From assembly GCA_900104375.1 (NCBI GenBank), contig LT629302.1, positions 496,001-560,000 of the forward strand: DNA of 64,000 nt, given 5' to 3'. This document shows positions 43,030 to 51,542 of this stretch, piece after piece. Made by a program: the position numbers and the translations under genes. Numbering within the stretch: the stretch's first letter is position 1; each line of letters starts with the position of its first letter. Below the pieces are notes generated by a model. The model did not search any database and was not told where the DNA came from. It was given only the letters and a program-made list of their open reading frames with translations. The DNA comes from Flavobacteriaceae bacterium MAR_2010_188. GTDB taxonomy: Bacteria; Bacteroidota; Bacteroidia; Flavobacteriales; Flavobacteriaceae.

Positions 43030-45339
43030 ATGGTTAAACGTTTAGCTTTTTCAGTCTTTACCATTTCTTCCTTTCTATGTTTTTCTTTTATGTCTACCGA
43101 CCCAAAGGAAAAAACAACCGATAATCCTGATTATTCCAGGCAAGTAGATTCAATATTGAATCTTATGACCTTGAATGAAAAACTCGGTCAGCTTAATCTG
43201 CCATCTTCGGGAGATATTACTACCGGACAGGCAAAAAGTTCAGATATCGCAAAGAAGATTGAAGAAGGCAAGGTCGGTGGTCTTTTCAACATAAAATCAG
43301 TCGAAAAAATTAGGGACGTCCAGAAAGTAGCTATGGAAAAAAGTAGGTTAAAGATTCCTTTGCTTTTTGGTATGGATGTTATCCACGGATACGAAACGAC
43401 TTTCCCGATTCCTTTGGGGCTTTCTAGTTCTTGGGATATGGATTTAATCAAAAAAACTGCGCAAATGTCAGCCAAAGAAGCTAGTGCCGACGGCATAAAC
43501 TGGACTTTCTCTCCGATGGTAGATATTTCTAGAGATGCTCGTTGGGGACGTATTTCCGAAGGTTCTGGTGAAGACCCATTTTTAGGCTCTAAAATAGCTG
43601 AAGCCATGGTAACAGGCTATCAAGGGGACGATTTAACCTCCAATAACACGATCCTTTCGTGTGTCAAGCATTTTGCTTTATACGGAGCTTCAGAAGCTGG
43701 TAGAGATTACAATACAGTAGATATGAGCCGTATTAAAATGTACAATGACTATCTGCCGCCTTATAAGGCTGCTGTAGATGCCGGTGTAGCCTCAGTTATG
43801 GCTTCTTTCAATGAAATCGATGGAGTACCTGCGACTGGTAATAAGTGGCTACTCACTGACTTGCTGAGAGATCAGTGGAAGTTCGATGGATTCGTAGTGA
43901 GCGATTATACGGGAATCAATGAAATGATTGCCCATGGAGTTGGCGATATTCAAACCGTTTCGGCAATGGCATTAAATGCCGGAGTAGATATGGATATGGT
44001 AGGAGAAGGTCTTCTTACTACTCTTAGTAAATCCTTAGATGAAGGAAAAATTACCATGGCACAGATTGATGAAGCAGTGAAGCGAATTTTAACTTCAAAG
44101 TATGAACTTGGGCTTTTTGATGACCCTTATAAATACTGCGACAGCGACCGAGCGAAATCTGAAATTTTCACAGAAAGCAATAGAGAATTTGCGACAAAAG
44201 TTTCAACTGAATCTATGGTATTGTTGAAGAATGAAAATCAAACTCTTCCACTTAAAAAAACTGGTAAGATCGCATTAATAGGTCCGTTGGGAGATACACC
44301 GGTGAACATGGCAGGTACTTGGAGTGTTGCAACAGTTCAAGACAGGTCTATTTCTGTTTTGGCGGGACTTAAGAAATATCTAGGCAATTCTGCCCAAGTT
44401 ACCTACGCCAAAGGAAGTAATGTTGATTATGATTTAGAATTTGAAAAGAGAGCGACACTGTTTGGAAAAGAAATCCCCAGATCAAATAAAAATGATGATC
44501 AGTTAAGGAATGAAGCTATCGAATTAGCTAGAAATTCTGATATTATTATTGCAGCCATGGGAGAAACCGCCGAAATGAGTGGAGAGAGCAGTAGCCGAAC
44601 TAATTTAAACATACCCGAAGCACAAAAGGAACTATTAAACGAGCTCCTTAAAACCGGAAAGCCAGTGGTTTTAGTTCTTTTCGCAGGCCGTCCTTTAGTT
44701 TTGGTAGATGAAAATGAAACGGTGCCAGCAATTTTAAACGTTTGGTTTCCCGGAAGTGAAGCTGGTACTGCGATAGCCCAAGTTCTTTTTGGTGATGTTA
44801 ATCCATCCGGAAAGCTTACCGCCACCTTTCCTCGTAATGTAGGACAGATTCCAATTTATTATAATCATAAAAATACTGGTCGCCCATTAGGAAACAGTGA
44901 GGGCAATTTTGAAAAATTTAGATCTAATTATTTAGACGTCAGAAATGAGCCATTATTTCCATTTGGTTACGGACTCAGTTATACCAAATTTACGTATAGC
45001 AATCTTATTTTAAGTTCTAAAGAAATGAGCATGGACGGAACAATTGAGGTTAATGTAGATGTGAGCAATACCGGGAATTTTGATGGAAAAGAAGTCGTTC
45101 AGCTTTATATTCGTGATGTCGTGGGCTCTGTAACCAGGCCTGTAAGGGAACTTAAGGGATTTCAAAAGGTTGAAATCAAAAAAGGCGAAACTAAAAAAAT
45201 CACTTTTAAATTGAGTGTTGACGATCTTAAATTTTACAACTATAATCTCGATTTTATTGCTGAACCTGGAGAGTTTCAGGTTTTTGTTGGCACTGACTCT
45301 AATGCAAAATCTATGGTTGAGTTCAATTTGAAGGAATAA
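43030..45339 (+). CDS. GH3 beta-glucosidase (BglX-like)
   Basis: A 769-residue exported enzyme with the three-domain plan of periplasmic BglX: GH3 N-terminal barrel (about 55-370), GH3 C-terminal domain (about 405-640) and fibronectin type III-like domain (about 695-765). The nucleophile is D292 in GFVVSDYTGI. KHFALYGASEAGRDYNTVDMS carries the substrate-binding Lys-His. It releases glucose from the non-reducing end of beta-glucan oligosaccharides. In known beta-1,2-glucan loci a GH3 completes the breakdown of sophoro-oligosaccharides made by GH144. Confidence 0.92.
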   Translation: MVKRLAFSVFTISSFLCFSFMSTDPKEKTTDNPDYSRQVDSILNLMTLNEKLGQLNLPSSGDITTGQAKSSDIAKKIEEGKVGGLFNIKSVEKIRDVQKVAMEKSRLKIPLLFGMDVIHGYETTFPIPLGLSSSWDMDLIKKTAQMSAKEASADGINWTFSPMVDISRDARWGRISEGSGEDPFLGSKIAEAMVTGYQGDDLTSNNTILSCVKHFALYGASEAGRDYNTVDMSRIKMYNDYLPPYKAAVDAGVASVMASFNEIDGVPATGNKWLLTDLLRDQWKFDGFVVSDYTGINEMIAHGVGDIQTVSAMALNAGVDMDMVGEGLLTTLSKSLDEGKITMAQIDEAVKRILTSKYELGLFDDPYKYCDSDRAKSEIFTESNREFATKVSTESMVLLKNENQTLPLKKTGKIALIGPLGDTPVNMAGTWSVATVQDRSISVLAGLKKYLGNSAQVTYAKGSNVDYDLEFEKRATLFGKEIPRSNKNDDQLRNEAIELARNSDIIIAAMGETAEMSGESSSRTNLNIPEAQKELLNELLKTGKPVVLVLFAGRPLVLVDENETVPAILNVWFPGSEAGTAIAQVLFGDVNPSGKLTATFPRNVGQIPIYYNHKNTGRPLGNSEGNFEKFRSNYLDVRNEPLFPFGYGLSYTKFTYSNLILSSKEMSMDGTIEVNVDVSNTGNFDGKEVVQLYIRDVVGSVTRPVRELKGFQKVEIKKGETKKITFKLSVDDLKFYNYNLDFIAEPGEFQVFVGTDSNAKSMVEFNLKE

Positions 45340-45480
45340 ATTAGATTAGACTAATTCAGCCTTAGTTATCTAGTTTCAAGCTAATTCATGGATAATGTCA
45401 AATTCAATTTTTTAAAAATTCTTGATTATGATCTGATTTTTGATTTATCTTGAAATCTTTCAAATTAAAAGAATCTTAAC

Positions 45481-46362
45481 ATGAAACTCAATCTTCATAT
45501 ATTTCTTTCCTTCTTAACTTTTGGCCTCAATGCCCAAAATATAGAAACCGTTACCTATGCTATAAAAGGTAATGACACTTTGGGCCTAGATGTTTATTTG
45601 CCTAAGAATATTAAAGCAAACGAAAAACTCCCCACACTTTTATGGATCCACGGCGGAGGATTTTCTGGTGGCTCTAGAGGAGGTGGTGATTTAGTGAAAA
45701 TGGCAGAACAATTTAACTCTCAAGGTTACGCAGTAGTATCGATATCGTATAGACTATTGAGAAAAGGCACCAAAACCCAATTCAGCTGTGAATGCAGCAG
45801 AGAAGAAAAGATTGAAACTTTTAAACAAGGCGTGATCGATTATATGGATGCTGCAAAATATCTAATGCAGAATGCTGAAAAATATCATATTGATAGAGAA
45901 AGGATCATCGCTGGAGGTAGCAGTGCTGGTGCTGAAGTTGTTTTGGACGCCGTTTATATGCGAGAATATTTTATAGATAATCTTGATGACTATTCTGGGG
46001 TAAAATTTGCGGGTCTATTTTCATTAGCCGGTGCTATGGTGAATGCAGATTACATAACTGCTGAAAACGCAGTGCCAACTGTAATGTTCCACGGGACTGA
46101 AGACAATCTGGTTCCGTTTGCTACAGCGCCACATCATTATTGCAAACCGAGTGATAAGGGTTATTTGTTTTTAGACGGATCTTCCACCATCGCCAAGAGA
46201 TTAAAGGATTTAAAAATGTCCTACTATTTTAATGTAGTTGAAGGGGGTATGCATGAAATTTCTGGGATACCGATTAATAATCTTGATCAAATCCTGGCCT
46301 TCTTTGATCGAACAGTCAAGGAAGATAATATAATTCAGACTAAAGTCATTAAAACTAAATAG
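45481..46362 (+). CDS. exported alpha/beta hydrolase (esterase/lipase, carboxylesterase-like)
   Basis: A 293-residue protein with a probable signal sequence (LHIFLSFLTFGLNAQN). Motifs are HGGGFSGGSRGGG (HGGG oxyanion motif, about residues 56-68), the elbow GGSSAGAEVV (serine near 144), and a late His in EGGMHEISG. It has the hormone-sensitive-lipase/carboxylesterase pattern. It starts 140 bp after the GH3 gene and 1 bp before the sulfatase gene, so it may be a second de-esterifying enzyme of the locus. The stretch FSCECSREEK contains two cysteines likely disulfide-bonded. Confidence 0.8.
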   Translation: MKLNLHIFLSFLTFGLNAQNIETVTYAIKGNDTLGLDVYLPKNIKANEKLPTLLWIHGGGFSGGSRGGGDLVKMAEQFNSQGYAVVSISYRLLRKGTKTQFSCECSREEKIETFKQGVIDYMDAAKYLMQNAEKYHIDRERIIAGGSSAGAEVVLDAVYMREYFIDNLDDYSGVKFAGLFSLAGAMVNADYITAENAVPTVMFHGTEDNLVPFATAPHHYCKPSDKGYLFLDGSSTIAKRLKDLKMSYYFNVVEGGMHEISGIPINNLDQILAFFDRTVKEDNIIQTKVIKTK

Positions 46363-46363
46363 A

Positions 46364-48016
46364 ATGAAATTTCTGCTCTGTTTAATTGTTGTGTTATCTG
46401 TTTTTTCCTGTAAGGAAGAAACTTCCAATAATAACGAGCCTGAAAAATCATCACCTCCTAATATTCTTTTCATAATGGCTGATGACCACGCCTTTCAAGC
46501 AATCAGTGCTTATGGTCATCCTATTAGTAAGCTAGCACCAACCCCAAATATTGATAGGATTGCAATTAATGGTGCAATCTTCAATAAAAACTTTTGTACA
46601 AATTCTATTTGTGGGCCAAGCAGAGCAGTAATACTCACTGGTAAGCACAGCCATATCAATGGTTTTAGAATGAACGGGGATAAGTTCAACGGAGATCAGC
46701 AGACTTTCCCAAAAATTTTACAACAAGGGGGTTACAATACTGCGATGATTGGGAAATGGCATTTATATGGTGAACCTCAAGGGTTTGATTATTGGAGCAT
46801 CCTTAATGATCAGGGTAATTATTATAATCCAGATTTTATAACCTTAAATGAATCGGCTCAAAAGATTGATTCAACGAGAATTGAAGGATATTCTACCGAT
46901 ATTATTACCGAAAAGGGCATCGATTTTTTAAAAAGCGTCAAGGATACGGGCAAACCATTTCTGTTGATGCTTCAACATAAAGCTCCTCACAGAAACTGGA
47001 TGCCAGCACTTAGACATTTAAATAAATATGATTCAATAGAATTTCCCTTACCCGACTCATATTTTACAGATCATACGGGTTCACAATCTTCAAAAGATCA
47101 GCTGCAGACTATTTATAAAGATATGTACGAAGGTCATGACTTAAAAATGTCCGTTAAGAAAGGTAGTACAGAATTGGCGCATAATCCATGGAAGACCGAC
47201 TTTGAAAGAATGACTAAGGAACAAAGAGCAATTTGGGACAGCGCATATTTGCCCAAAAACGATGCTTTTTATGATTTAAACTTGCATGGTGAGGAGTTGG
47301 CAAAATGGAAAGGTCAACGTTATCTGCATGAATATCTTTCAACCATCGCAGCAGTAGACGAGGGTGTTGGGAAAGTTCTTGATTATCTCGATGAAAATGG
47401 ATTAACCGATAATACAATCGTAGTGTATACCTCTGACCAAGGATTCTTTTTGGGCGAAAAAGGTTGGTTCGATAAACGGTATATGTACGAAGAGTCTCTT
47501 AGAATGCCTTTGTTGATAATGTATCCGCCTAAAATTAAAAAAGGGAAGGTCATCGAAGCGCTAACCCAAAATTTAGATTTTGCAGAAACTTTTTTAGATT
47601 ACGCAGGTCTGCCAATTCCAAAAGATATGCAAGGAAAATCTTTGCGTCCCTTACTAGAAGGAAAAGTTAATGATCAGGATTTTAGAAATGCCATATACTA
47701 CCATTACTACGATTACCCAGCATTTCATATGGTTAAGAAAATGTACGGCGTCCGTACTGATCGGTATAAGTTGATTCATGTTTATGATGATATTGATCAA
47801 TGGGAACTCTATGATTTGAAGAGCGATCCCCAAGAATTGACTAATCTTTATGATTCTGCAAGTTATGGAGACATTCAGGCGAAATTAAAGGTGACTTTAG
47901 ATTCACTTCAAAAAGAATATAAGGTGACGGATAAAGAATTCGAACAAGCCGATACAGAAAAGGTTAAGAACGCCTATAAGCAATTTGAAAAATTAAGAGG
48001 GAAGCCGATAGAATGA
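46364..48016 (+). CDS. S1-family sulfatase, lipoprotein
   Basis: A 550-residue protein with lipobox (VVLSVFSC) and the type I sulfatase fold. MADDHAFQAISAYGHP carries the metal-binding aspartates. C83-G-P-S-R87 (NSICGPSRAVILTG) is the formylglycine motif in its cysteine form, which needs the anaerobic or aerobic FGE maturation system encoded elsewhere. GKWHLYG and VYTSDQGFFLGEKGWFDK are further family motifs. It would remove a sulfate ester in the periplasm or at the surface. Sulfatases are not usual in pure glucan loci, so the substrate may be decorated. Confidence 0.88.
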   Translation: MKFLLCLIVVLSVFSCKEETSNNNEPEKSSPPNILFIMADDHAFQAISAYGHPISKLAPTPNIDRIAINGAIFNKNFCTNSICGPSRAVILTGKHSHINGFRMNGDKFNGDQQTFPKILQQGGYNTAMIGKWHLYGEPQGFDYWSILNDQGNYYNPDFITLNESAQKIDSTRIEGYSTDIITEKGIDFLKSVKDTGKPFLLMLQHKAPHRNWMPALRHLNKYDSIEFPLPDSYFTDHTGSQSSKDQLQTIYKDMYEGHDLKMSVKKGSTELAHNPWKTDFERMTKEQRAIWDSAYLPKNDAFYDLNLHGEELAKWKGQRYLHEYLSTIAAVDEGVGKVLDYLDENGLTDNTIVVYTSDQGFFLGEKGWFDKRYMYEESLRMPLLIMYPPKIKKGKVIEALTQNLDFAETFLDYAGLPIPKDMQGKSLRPLLEGKVNDQDFRNAIYYHYYDYPAFHMVKKMYGVRTDRYKLIHVYDDIDQWELYDLKSDPQELTNLYDSASYGDIQAKLKVTLDSLQKEYKVTDKEFEQADTEKVKNAYKQFEKLRGKPIE

Positions 48017-48162
48017 GGAAAATGAATTTAGGGTTGATAAATTCAACGTTTTTCAATCCTAACTTCTAAAGAAATTTCTAAACAAAGGTGGTGAGAGCTT
48101 TTTCTATAATTTTTAATTTGAAGTTTAAAATCTTATATTTTTAACAAAAGAAATTCAACAAG

Positions 48163-48990
48163 ATGAAAAATATATCAATCTTATTGATGTTGATAACCTT
48201 TGCTACGACTGCACAAGAATTATCGGTCATGACCTATAACATTAAACTAGACTATCCGATTGAAGGCGAAAACAGTTGGACCAACAGGAAGCCTATGTTT
48301 ATTGGTCAACTCAATTTTTACGAACCTGATATTTTTGGAGTTCAAGAGGCAATGCCAAATCAGATGAAAGAAATGGATAGCCTTTTACCTAATTATGGTT
48401 TTGTTGGAGTGGGGAGGGATGATGGACAGGACCTCGGGGAATATTCGGCTATTTTCTACAAAAAGAACAAATTTAAAGTATTGGTTTCTTCCACTTTTTG
48501 GTTATCAGAAACACCAGATAAGGTTTCTATGGGCTGGGATGCCGCCTGCAATCGGGTCTGTACTTATGTCAAGTTTGAAGATTTGCAAAACCATTCAACC
48601 TTTTACGTATTTAATACCCATTTTGATCATATTGGGGTAGAAGCAAGAAAGAACAGTTCGAAACTGATAATTAAAAAAATAAACGAAATCAATGTTGAAA
48701 ACCTGCCAGTAATCCTTACCGGCGATTTTAATTTGGAAGAAGATTCAGAAAGTATTAAATATATAAAATCCCAATTGAAAGATTCTAAGGAGATTTCCAA
48801 AGCAGAACCTTTTGGACCAATTGGGACTTTTAATAATTTTGAATTCGACAAACCCGTAAGCCGGCGCCTCGATTATATTTTTGTAAATTCTAGAGTGACC
48901 GTGCAAAAATATGCAGTGCTCAGCGATTCCAAGGATTTACACTATCCTTCAGATCATCTGCCAGTCTTGGTAATGTTAAAGTTGGACTAG
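48163..48990 (+). CDS. endonuclease/exonuclease/phosphatase family hydrolase, exported
   Basis: A 275-residue protein with a signal peptide-like start (ISILLMLITFATTAQE). The EEP metal-site motifs are in order: MTYNIKLD (about 21-28), FGVQEAM (Glu near 63), FNTHFDHIG (about 149-157), LTGDFNLEEDSES (about 185-197), RLDYIFV and SDHLPV near the end. Exported members found in polysaccharide loci are probably phosphodiesterases or phosphatases acting on glycan or lipid substituents rather than nucleases. The gene is 146 bp after the sulfatase and closes the operon. Confidence 0.82.
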   Translation: MKNISILLMLITFATTAQELSVMTYNIKLDYPIEGENSWTNRKPMFIGQLNFYEPDIFGVQEAMPNQMKEMDSLLPNYGFVGVGRDDGQDLGEYSAIFYKKNKFKVLVSSTFWLSETPDKVSMGWDAACNRVCTYVKFEDLQNHSTFYVFNTHFDHIGVEARKNSSKLIIKKINEINVENLPVILTGDFNLEEDSESIKYIKSQLKDSKEISKAEPFGPIGTFNNFEFDKPVSRRLDYIFVNSRVTVQKYAVLSDSKDLHYPSDHLPVLVMLKLD

Positions 48991-49000
48991 TTTTGAATAA

Positions 49001-49181
49001 TGAGTAATAAGTTAAGGGTTAAGAGTTAAGAGTTAAGAGTTAAGAGTTAAGAGTTGTGAGTTAAGAGTTAAGAGTTGTGAGTTAAGAGTTATGAGTTGAG
49101 AGTTAAGAGTTAAGAGTTAAGAGTTAAGAGTTGTGAGTTAAGAGTTATGAGATAAGAGTTATGAGTTTTGAATTAAGAGTT
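49001..49181. repeat. tandem heptamer repeat (GAGTTAA variants)
   Basis: About 180 bp consist almost only of 7-bp units GAGTTAA, GAGTTGT and GAGTTAT repeated in phase, with occasional degenerate units at both edges. It begins 10 bp after the EEP gene and ends 40 bp before rimK on the other strand. Period 7 excludes in-frame triplet coding. It is not a CRISPR array, since there are no spacers. It is likely a variable-number tandem repeat in a converging intergenic region. Confidence 0.9.
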
Positions 49182-49220
49182 TTTATATAAAACCAAAAAC
49201 CAAAAACCAACAACCATATC

Positions 49221-50096
49221 CTAATCTACATTCCTTTCTACATATTTAATAATTAAGGAAGCGATATCCTTACCGGTTGCAGCTTCAATCCCCTCTAAGC
49301 CAGGAGAAGAGTTCACCTCTAATATTAATGGGCCTCTAGCAGACTGCAAAAGGTCGACCCCTGCAATACCTAATCCCATTGCCTTAGCGGCTTTAATGAC
49401 AGCAGTTTCTTCAGCATCGGATAATTCGATTAAACTAGCAGAACCCCCGCGGTGCAAATTGGATCTAAACTCCCCTTCTTTACCTTGTCTTTTCATTGCA
49501 CCTACAACATGGCCATCTATAACGAAAGCCCTAATATCAGCACCTTTAGCTTCCTTAATAAATTCTTGAACGATTACTCTTGCTTGCAATCCATTAAAAG
49601 CTTCAAGAATAGATTCCGCCGAATTCTGATTGTCAGCTAAAACCACACCTAGCCCTTGAGTTCCTTCCAAAAGCTTAATCACTACAGGCGCTCCTCCTGC
49701 TTTATCAATAATAGCACTCACATTTCTAGAATAATTGCTGAAAACTGTTTTAGGCAAACCCAATCCGGCACGAGATAAAACCTGAAGACTTCTTAGTTTA
49801 TCCCTAGATCTAACTAAAGCCTGAGATTCTACTGCTGTAAATACTTTCATCATTTCAAATTGACGAACTACCGCAGTACCATAGAATGTTATTGATGCGC
49901 CAATCCTAGGGATTACACCATCTACTTGTTCTACTTCCTTGCCTTGGTAAATTAATCCCGGTTTTCTTTTTTCGATGATAAGATCACATTTAGAGTGATC
50001 AATAATCTGCATTTCATGACCCTTCTTCTTACCTGCTTCAATCAATCGTTTTGTCGAATAGAGATGAGGATTTTGCGATAGAACTACAATTTTCAT
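49221..50096 (-). CDS. rimK: RimK family ATP-grasp ligase (ribosomal protein S6 glutamate ligase-like)
   Basis: A 291-residue ATP-grasp enzyme. The ATP-binding features [15 protein letters not shown] (about residues 136-150) and the metal-binding end [24 protein letters not shown] (about 250-273, in outline) are intact. [18 protein letters not shown] around 65-82 and IQIIDHS-type N-terminal strand match RimK. The family adds glutamates to the C-terminus of ribosomal protein S6 or to other acceptors. It is a single-gene unit on the minus strand and is unrelated to the polysaccharide operon. Confidence 0.9.
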   Translation of the reverse strand: MKIVVLSQNPHLYSTKRLIEAGKKKGHEMQIIDHSKCDLIIEKRKPGLIYQGKEVEQVDGVIPRIGASITFYGTAVVRQFEMMKVFTAVESQALVRSRDKLRSLQVLSRAGLGLPKTVFSNYSRNVSAIIDKAGGAPVVIKLLEGTQGLGVVLADNQNSAESILEAFNGLQARVIVQEFIKEAKGADIRAFVIDGHVVGAMKRQGKEGEFRSNLHRGGSASLIELSDAEETAVIKAAKAMGLGIAGVDLLQSARGPLILEVNSSPGLEGIEAATGKDIASLIIKYVERNVD

Positions 50097-50299
50097 ATTG
50101 AAAGTTTAATTGGATATTTATATAAATTGAGGATGATACTTCGCAAATTGCGAAAGGGCAAAAGATAATATTTATTTAAGAACAAATAATCGTCAATACA
50201 TTTTATGGTTATCTCATTCACTTTTTTTATTTAATACAAAGAACGGCTTTAGAAATAATATTTCGTTCAGAGTTTTTTACCTTTAAATAAAAACCGGAA

Positions 50300-50476
50300 A
50301 TGAACTGGATGTTCGAGGATTTTAAAAGTGACTTAGAGGATTTAAATCCAATGCTGAGAAAAAAGGCTATCGAAATAGCCAACCAGCTTATGGAAACAGG
50401 GGAGTTTGATCAAGAGAAGGCGCTCAGGGAAGGGATAATTAGGGCAGAACAATGGTTTTTTAATCTGGAGGGATAA
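50300..50476 (+). CDS. 58-residue conserved-looking small protein, unknown function
   Basis: The ATG at 50300 opens 58 codons reading MNWMFEDFKSDLEDLNPMLR and then a helical stretch ending EQWFFNLEG. It is rich in Glu, Lys and Leu and predicted to be mostly alpha-helical and cytoplasmic. It starts about 200 bp upstream of mscS in the same direction, with only 34 bp between them, so the two may share a transcript. Composition and reading-frame cleanliness suggest a real gene. The family is not known to me. Confidence 0.65.
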   Translation: MNWMFEDFKSDLEDLNPMLRKKAIEIANQLMETGEFDQEKALREGIIRAEQWFFNLEG

Positions 50477-50510
50477 AGGAATTGTAAAGATCCATTAAAT
50501 TATAAACAGC

Positions 50511-51362
50511 ATGGAAGATTTTAGCACTGTTTTGGAATTCGAGCTTTTGAGAGTTGGAGATTATGTTATAAGCGTATCCACTATAATGCTCATATTTTTG
50601 ATTCTGCTAATTACTAAATTGGTTTTATATGGCTTAAAACGAACATTATTCAGTAAGCGGCGATTAAGGAAAATAAGTGCCGGCAACTCTTATGCCTTAT
50701 TTCAAATTGTTAAATACGTAATCTGGGTTATTGCCATTGGTCTGGTACTGGAGGCCTTGGGGGTAAAAATAACGGTATTGATTGCAGGTTCTGCCGCGCT
50801 CCTAGTGGGAATAGGTTTAGGCCTACAGCAGACCTTTAATGATATAATTTCTGGCATTATCCTACTTTCAGAACGCTCTATTAGGGTAGATGATGTTTTG
50901 GAAATTGATAGCGGCGTTGTAAAGATACAACACATTGGATTAAGGACCTCTAAGGGCCTTAATACAGATGATATTTCCATCATTATTCCTAATTCCTTAA
51001 TTACCACAAATAAAGTCATCAATTGGAGTCATCAATCAGAAAAAATACGTTTTAAGGTAGAAGTGGGTACCTCCTACGACTGCGATATTGACCTTGTGCT
51101 TAAGATATTGGAAGAAAGTGCATTTGAACATCCAGAGAATATCGACAGAGAGGCGACAGAGGCCAGATTGGTGAATTTCGGTAATTCTTCCCTTGATTTT
51201 CAAGTCCTTTTTTTTAGTCGTAATATTTTTAGGATCAGTAAGGTAAAAAGTGACATACGGAGGATAATCTATAAAAAATTCAAGGAGAATAACATTACTA
51301 TTCCCTTCCCTCAAATGGATCTACATCTAAGGTCGAATGACACAAGTGAGCCGAGAGTTTAA
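50511..51362 (+). CDS. MscS family mechanosensitive ion channel
   Basis: A 283-residue protein with three membrane helices and the pore-lining TM3 followed by the MscS beta domain: LIAGSAALLVGIGLGLQQTFNDIISGIILLSERSIRVDDVLEI spans TM3 and the junction (about 84-126, in outline). The C-terminal part forms the cytoplasmic cage. Such channels relieve osmotic downshock by releasing small solutes. The length matches the small MscS type. It starts 34 bp after a small ORF. Confidence 0.88.
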   Translation: MEDFSTVLEFELLRVGDYVISVSTIMLIFLILLITKLVLYGLKRTLFSKRRLRKISAGNSYALFQIVKYVIWVIAIGLVLEALGVKITVLIAGSAALLVGIGLGLQQTFNDIISGIILLSERSIRVDDVLEIDSGVVKIQHIGLRTSKGLNTDDISIIIPNSLITTNKVINWSHQSEKIRFKVEVGTSYDCDIDLVLKILEESAFEHPENIDREATEARLVNFGNSSLDFQVLFFSRNIFRISKVKSDIRRIIYKKFKENNITIPFPQMDLHLRSNDTSEPRV

Positions 51363-51542
51363 AATGGATACCCGATCCAGAACCAATTATGAAATTTCAT
51401 CGGCCTAGTGACCTTCTACCTTTATCTGTAACATCGAATTTCAATTAAGGAAGAAGAAACCTTATTTCTCCGACAATTGTAACGTTCCTTTCTGATAATT
51501 CCATATTTTAGTGAGCGTATTCACTTAATTAACTAACTAACT

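Noticed and set aside
49001-49181. Repetitive array considered as CRISPR
   Set aside because: The unit is 7 bp with no spacers and there are no cas genes in the window.
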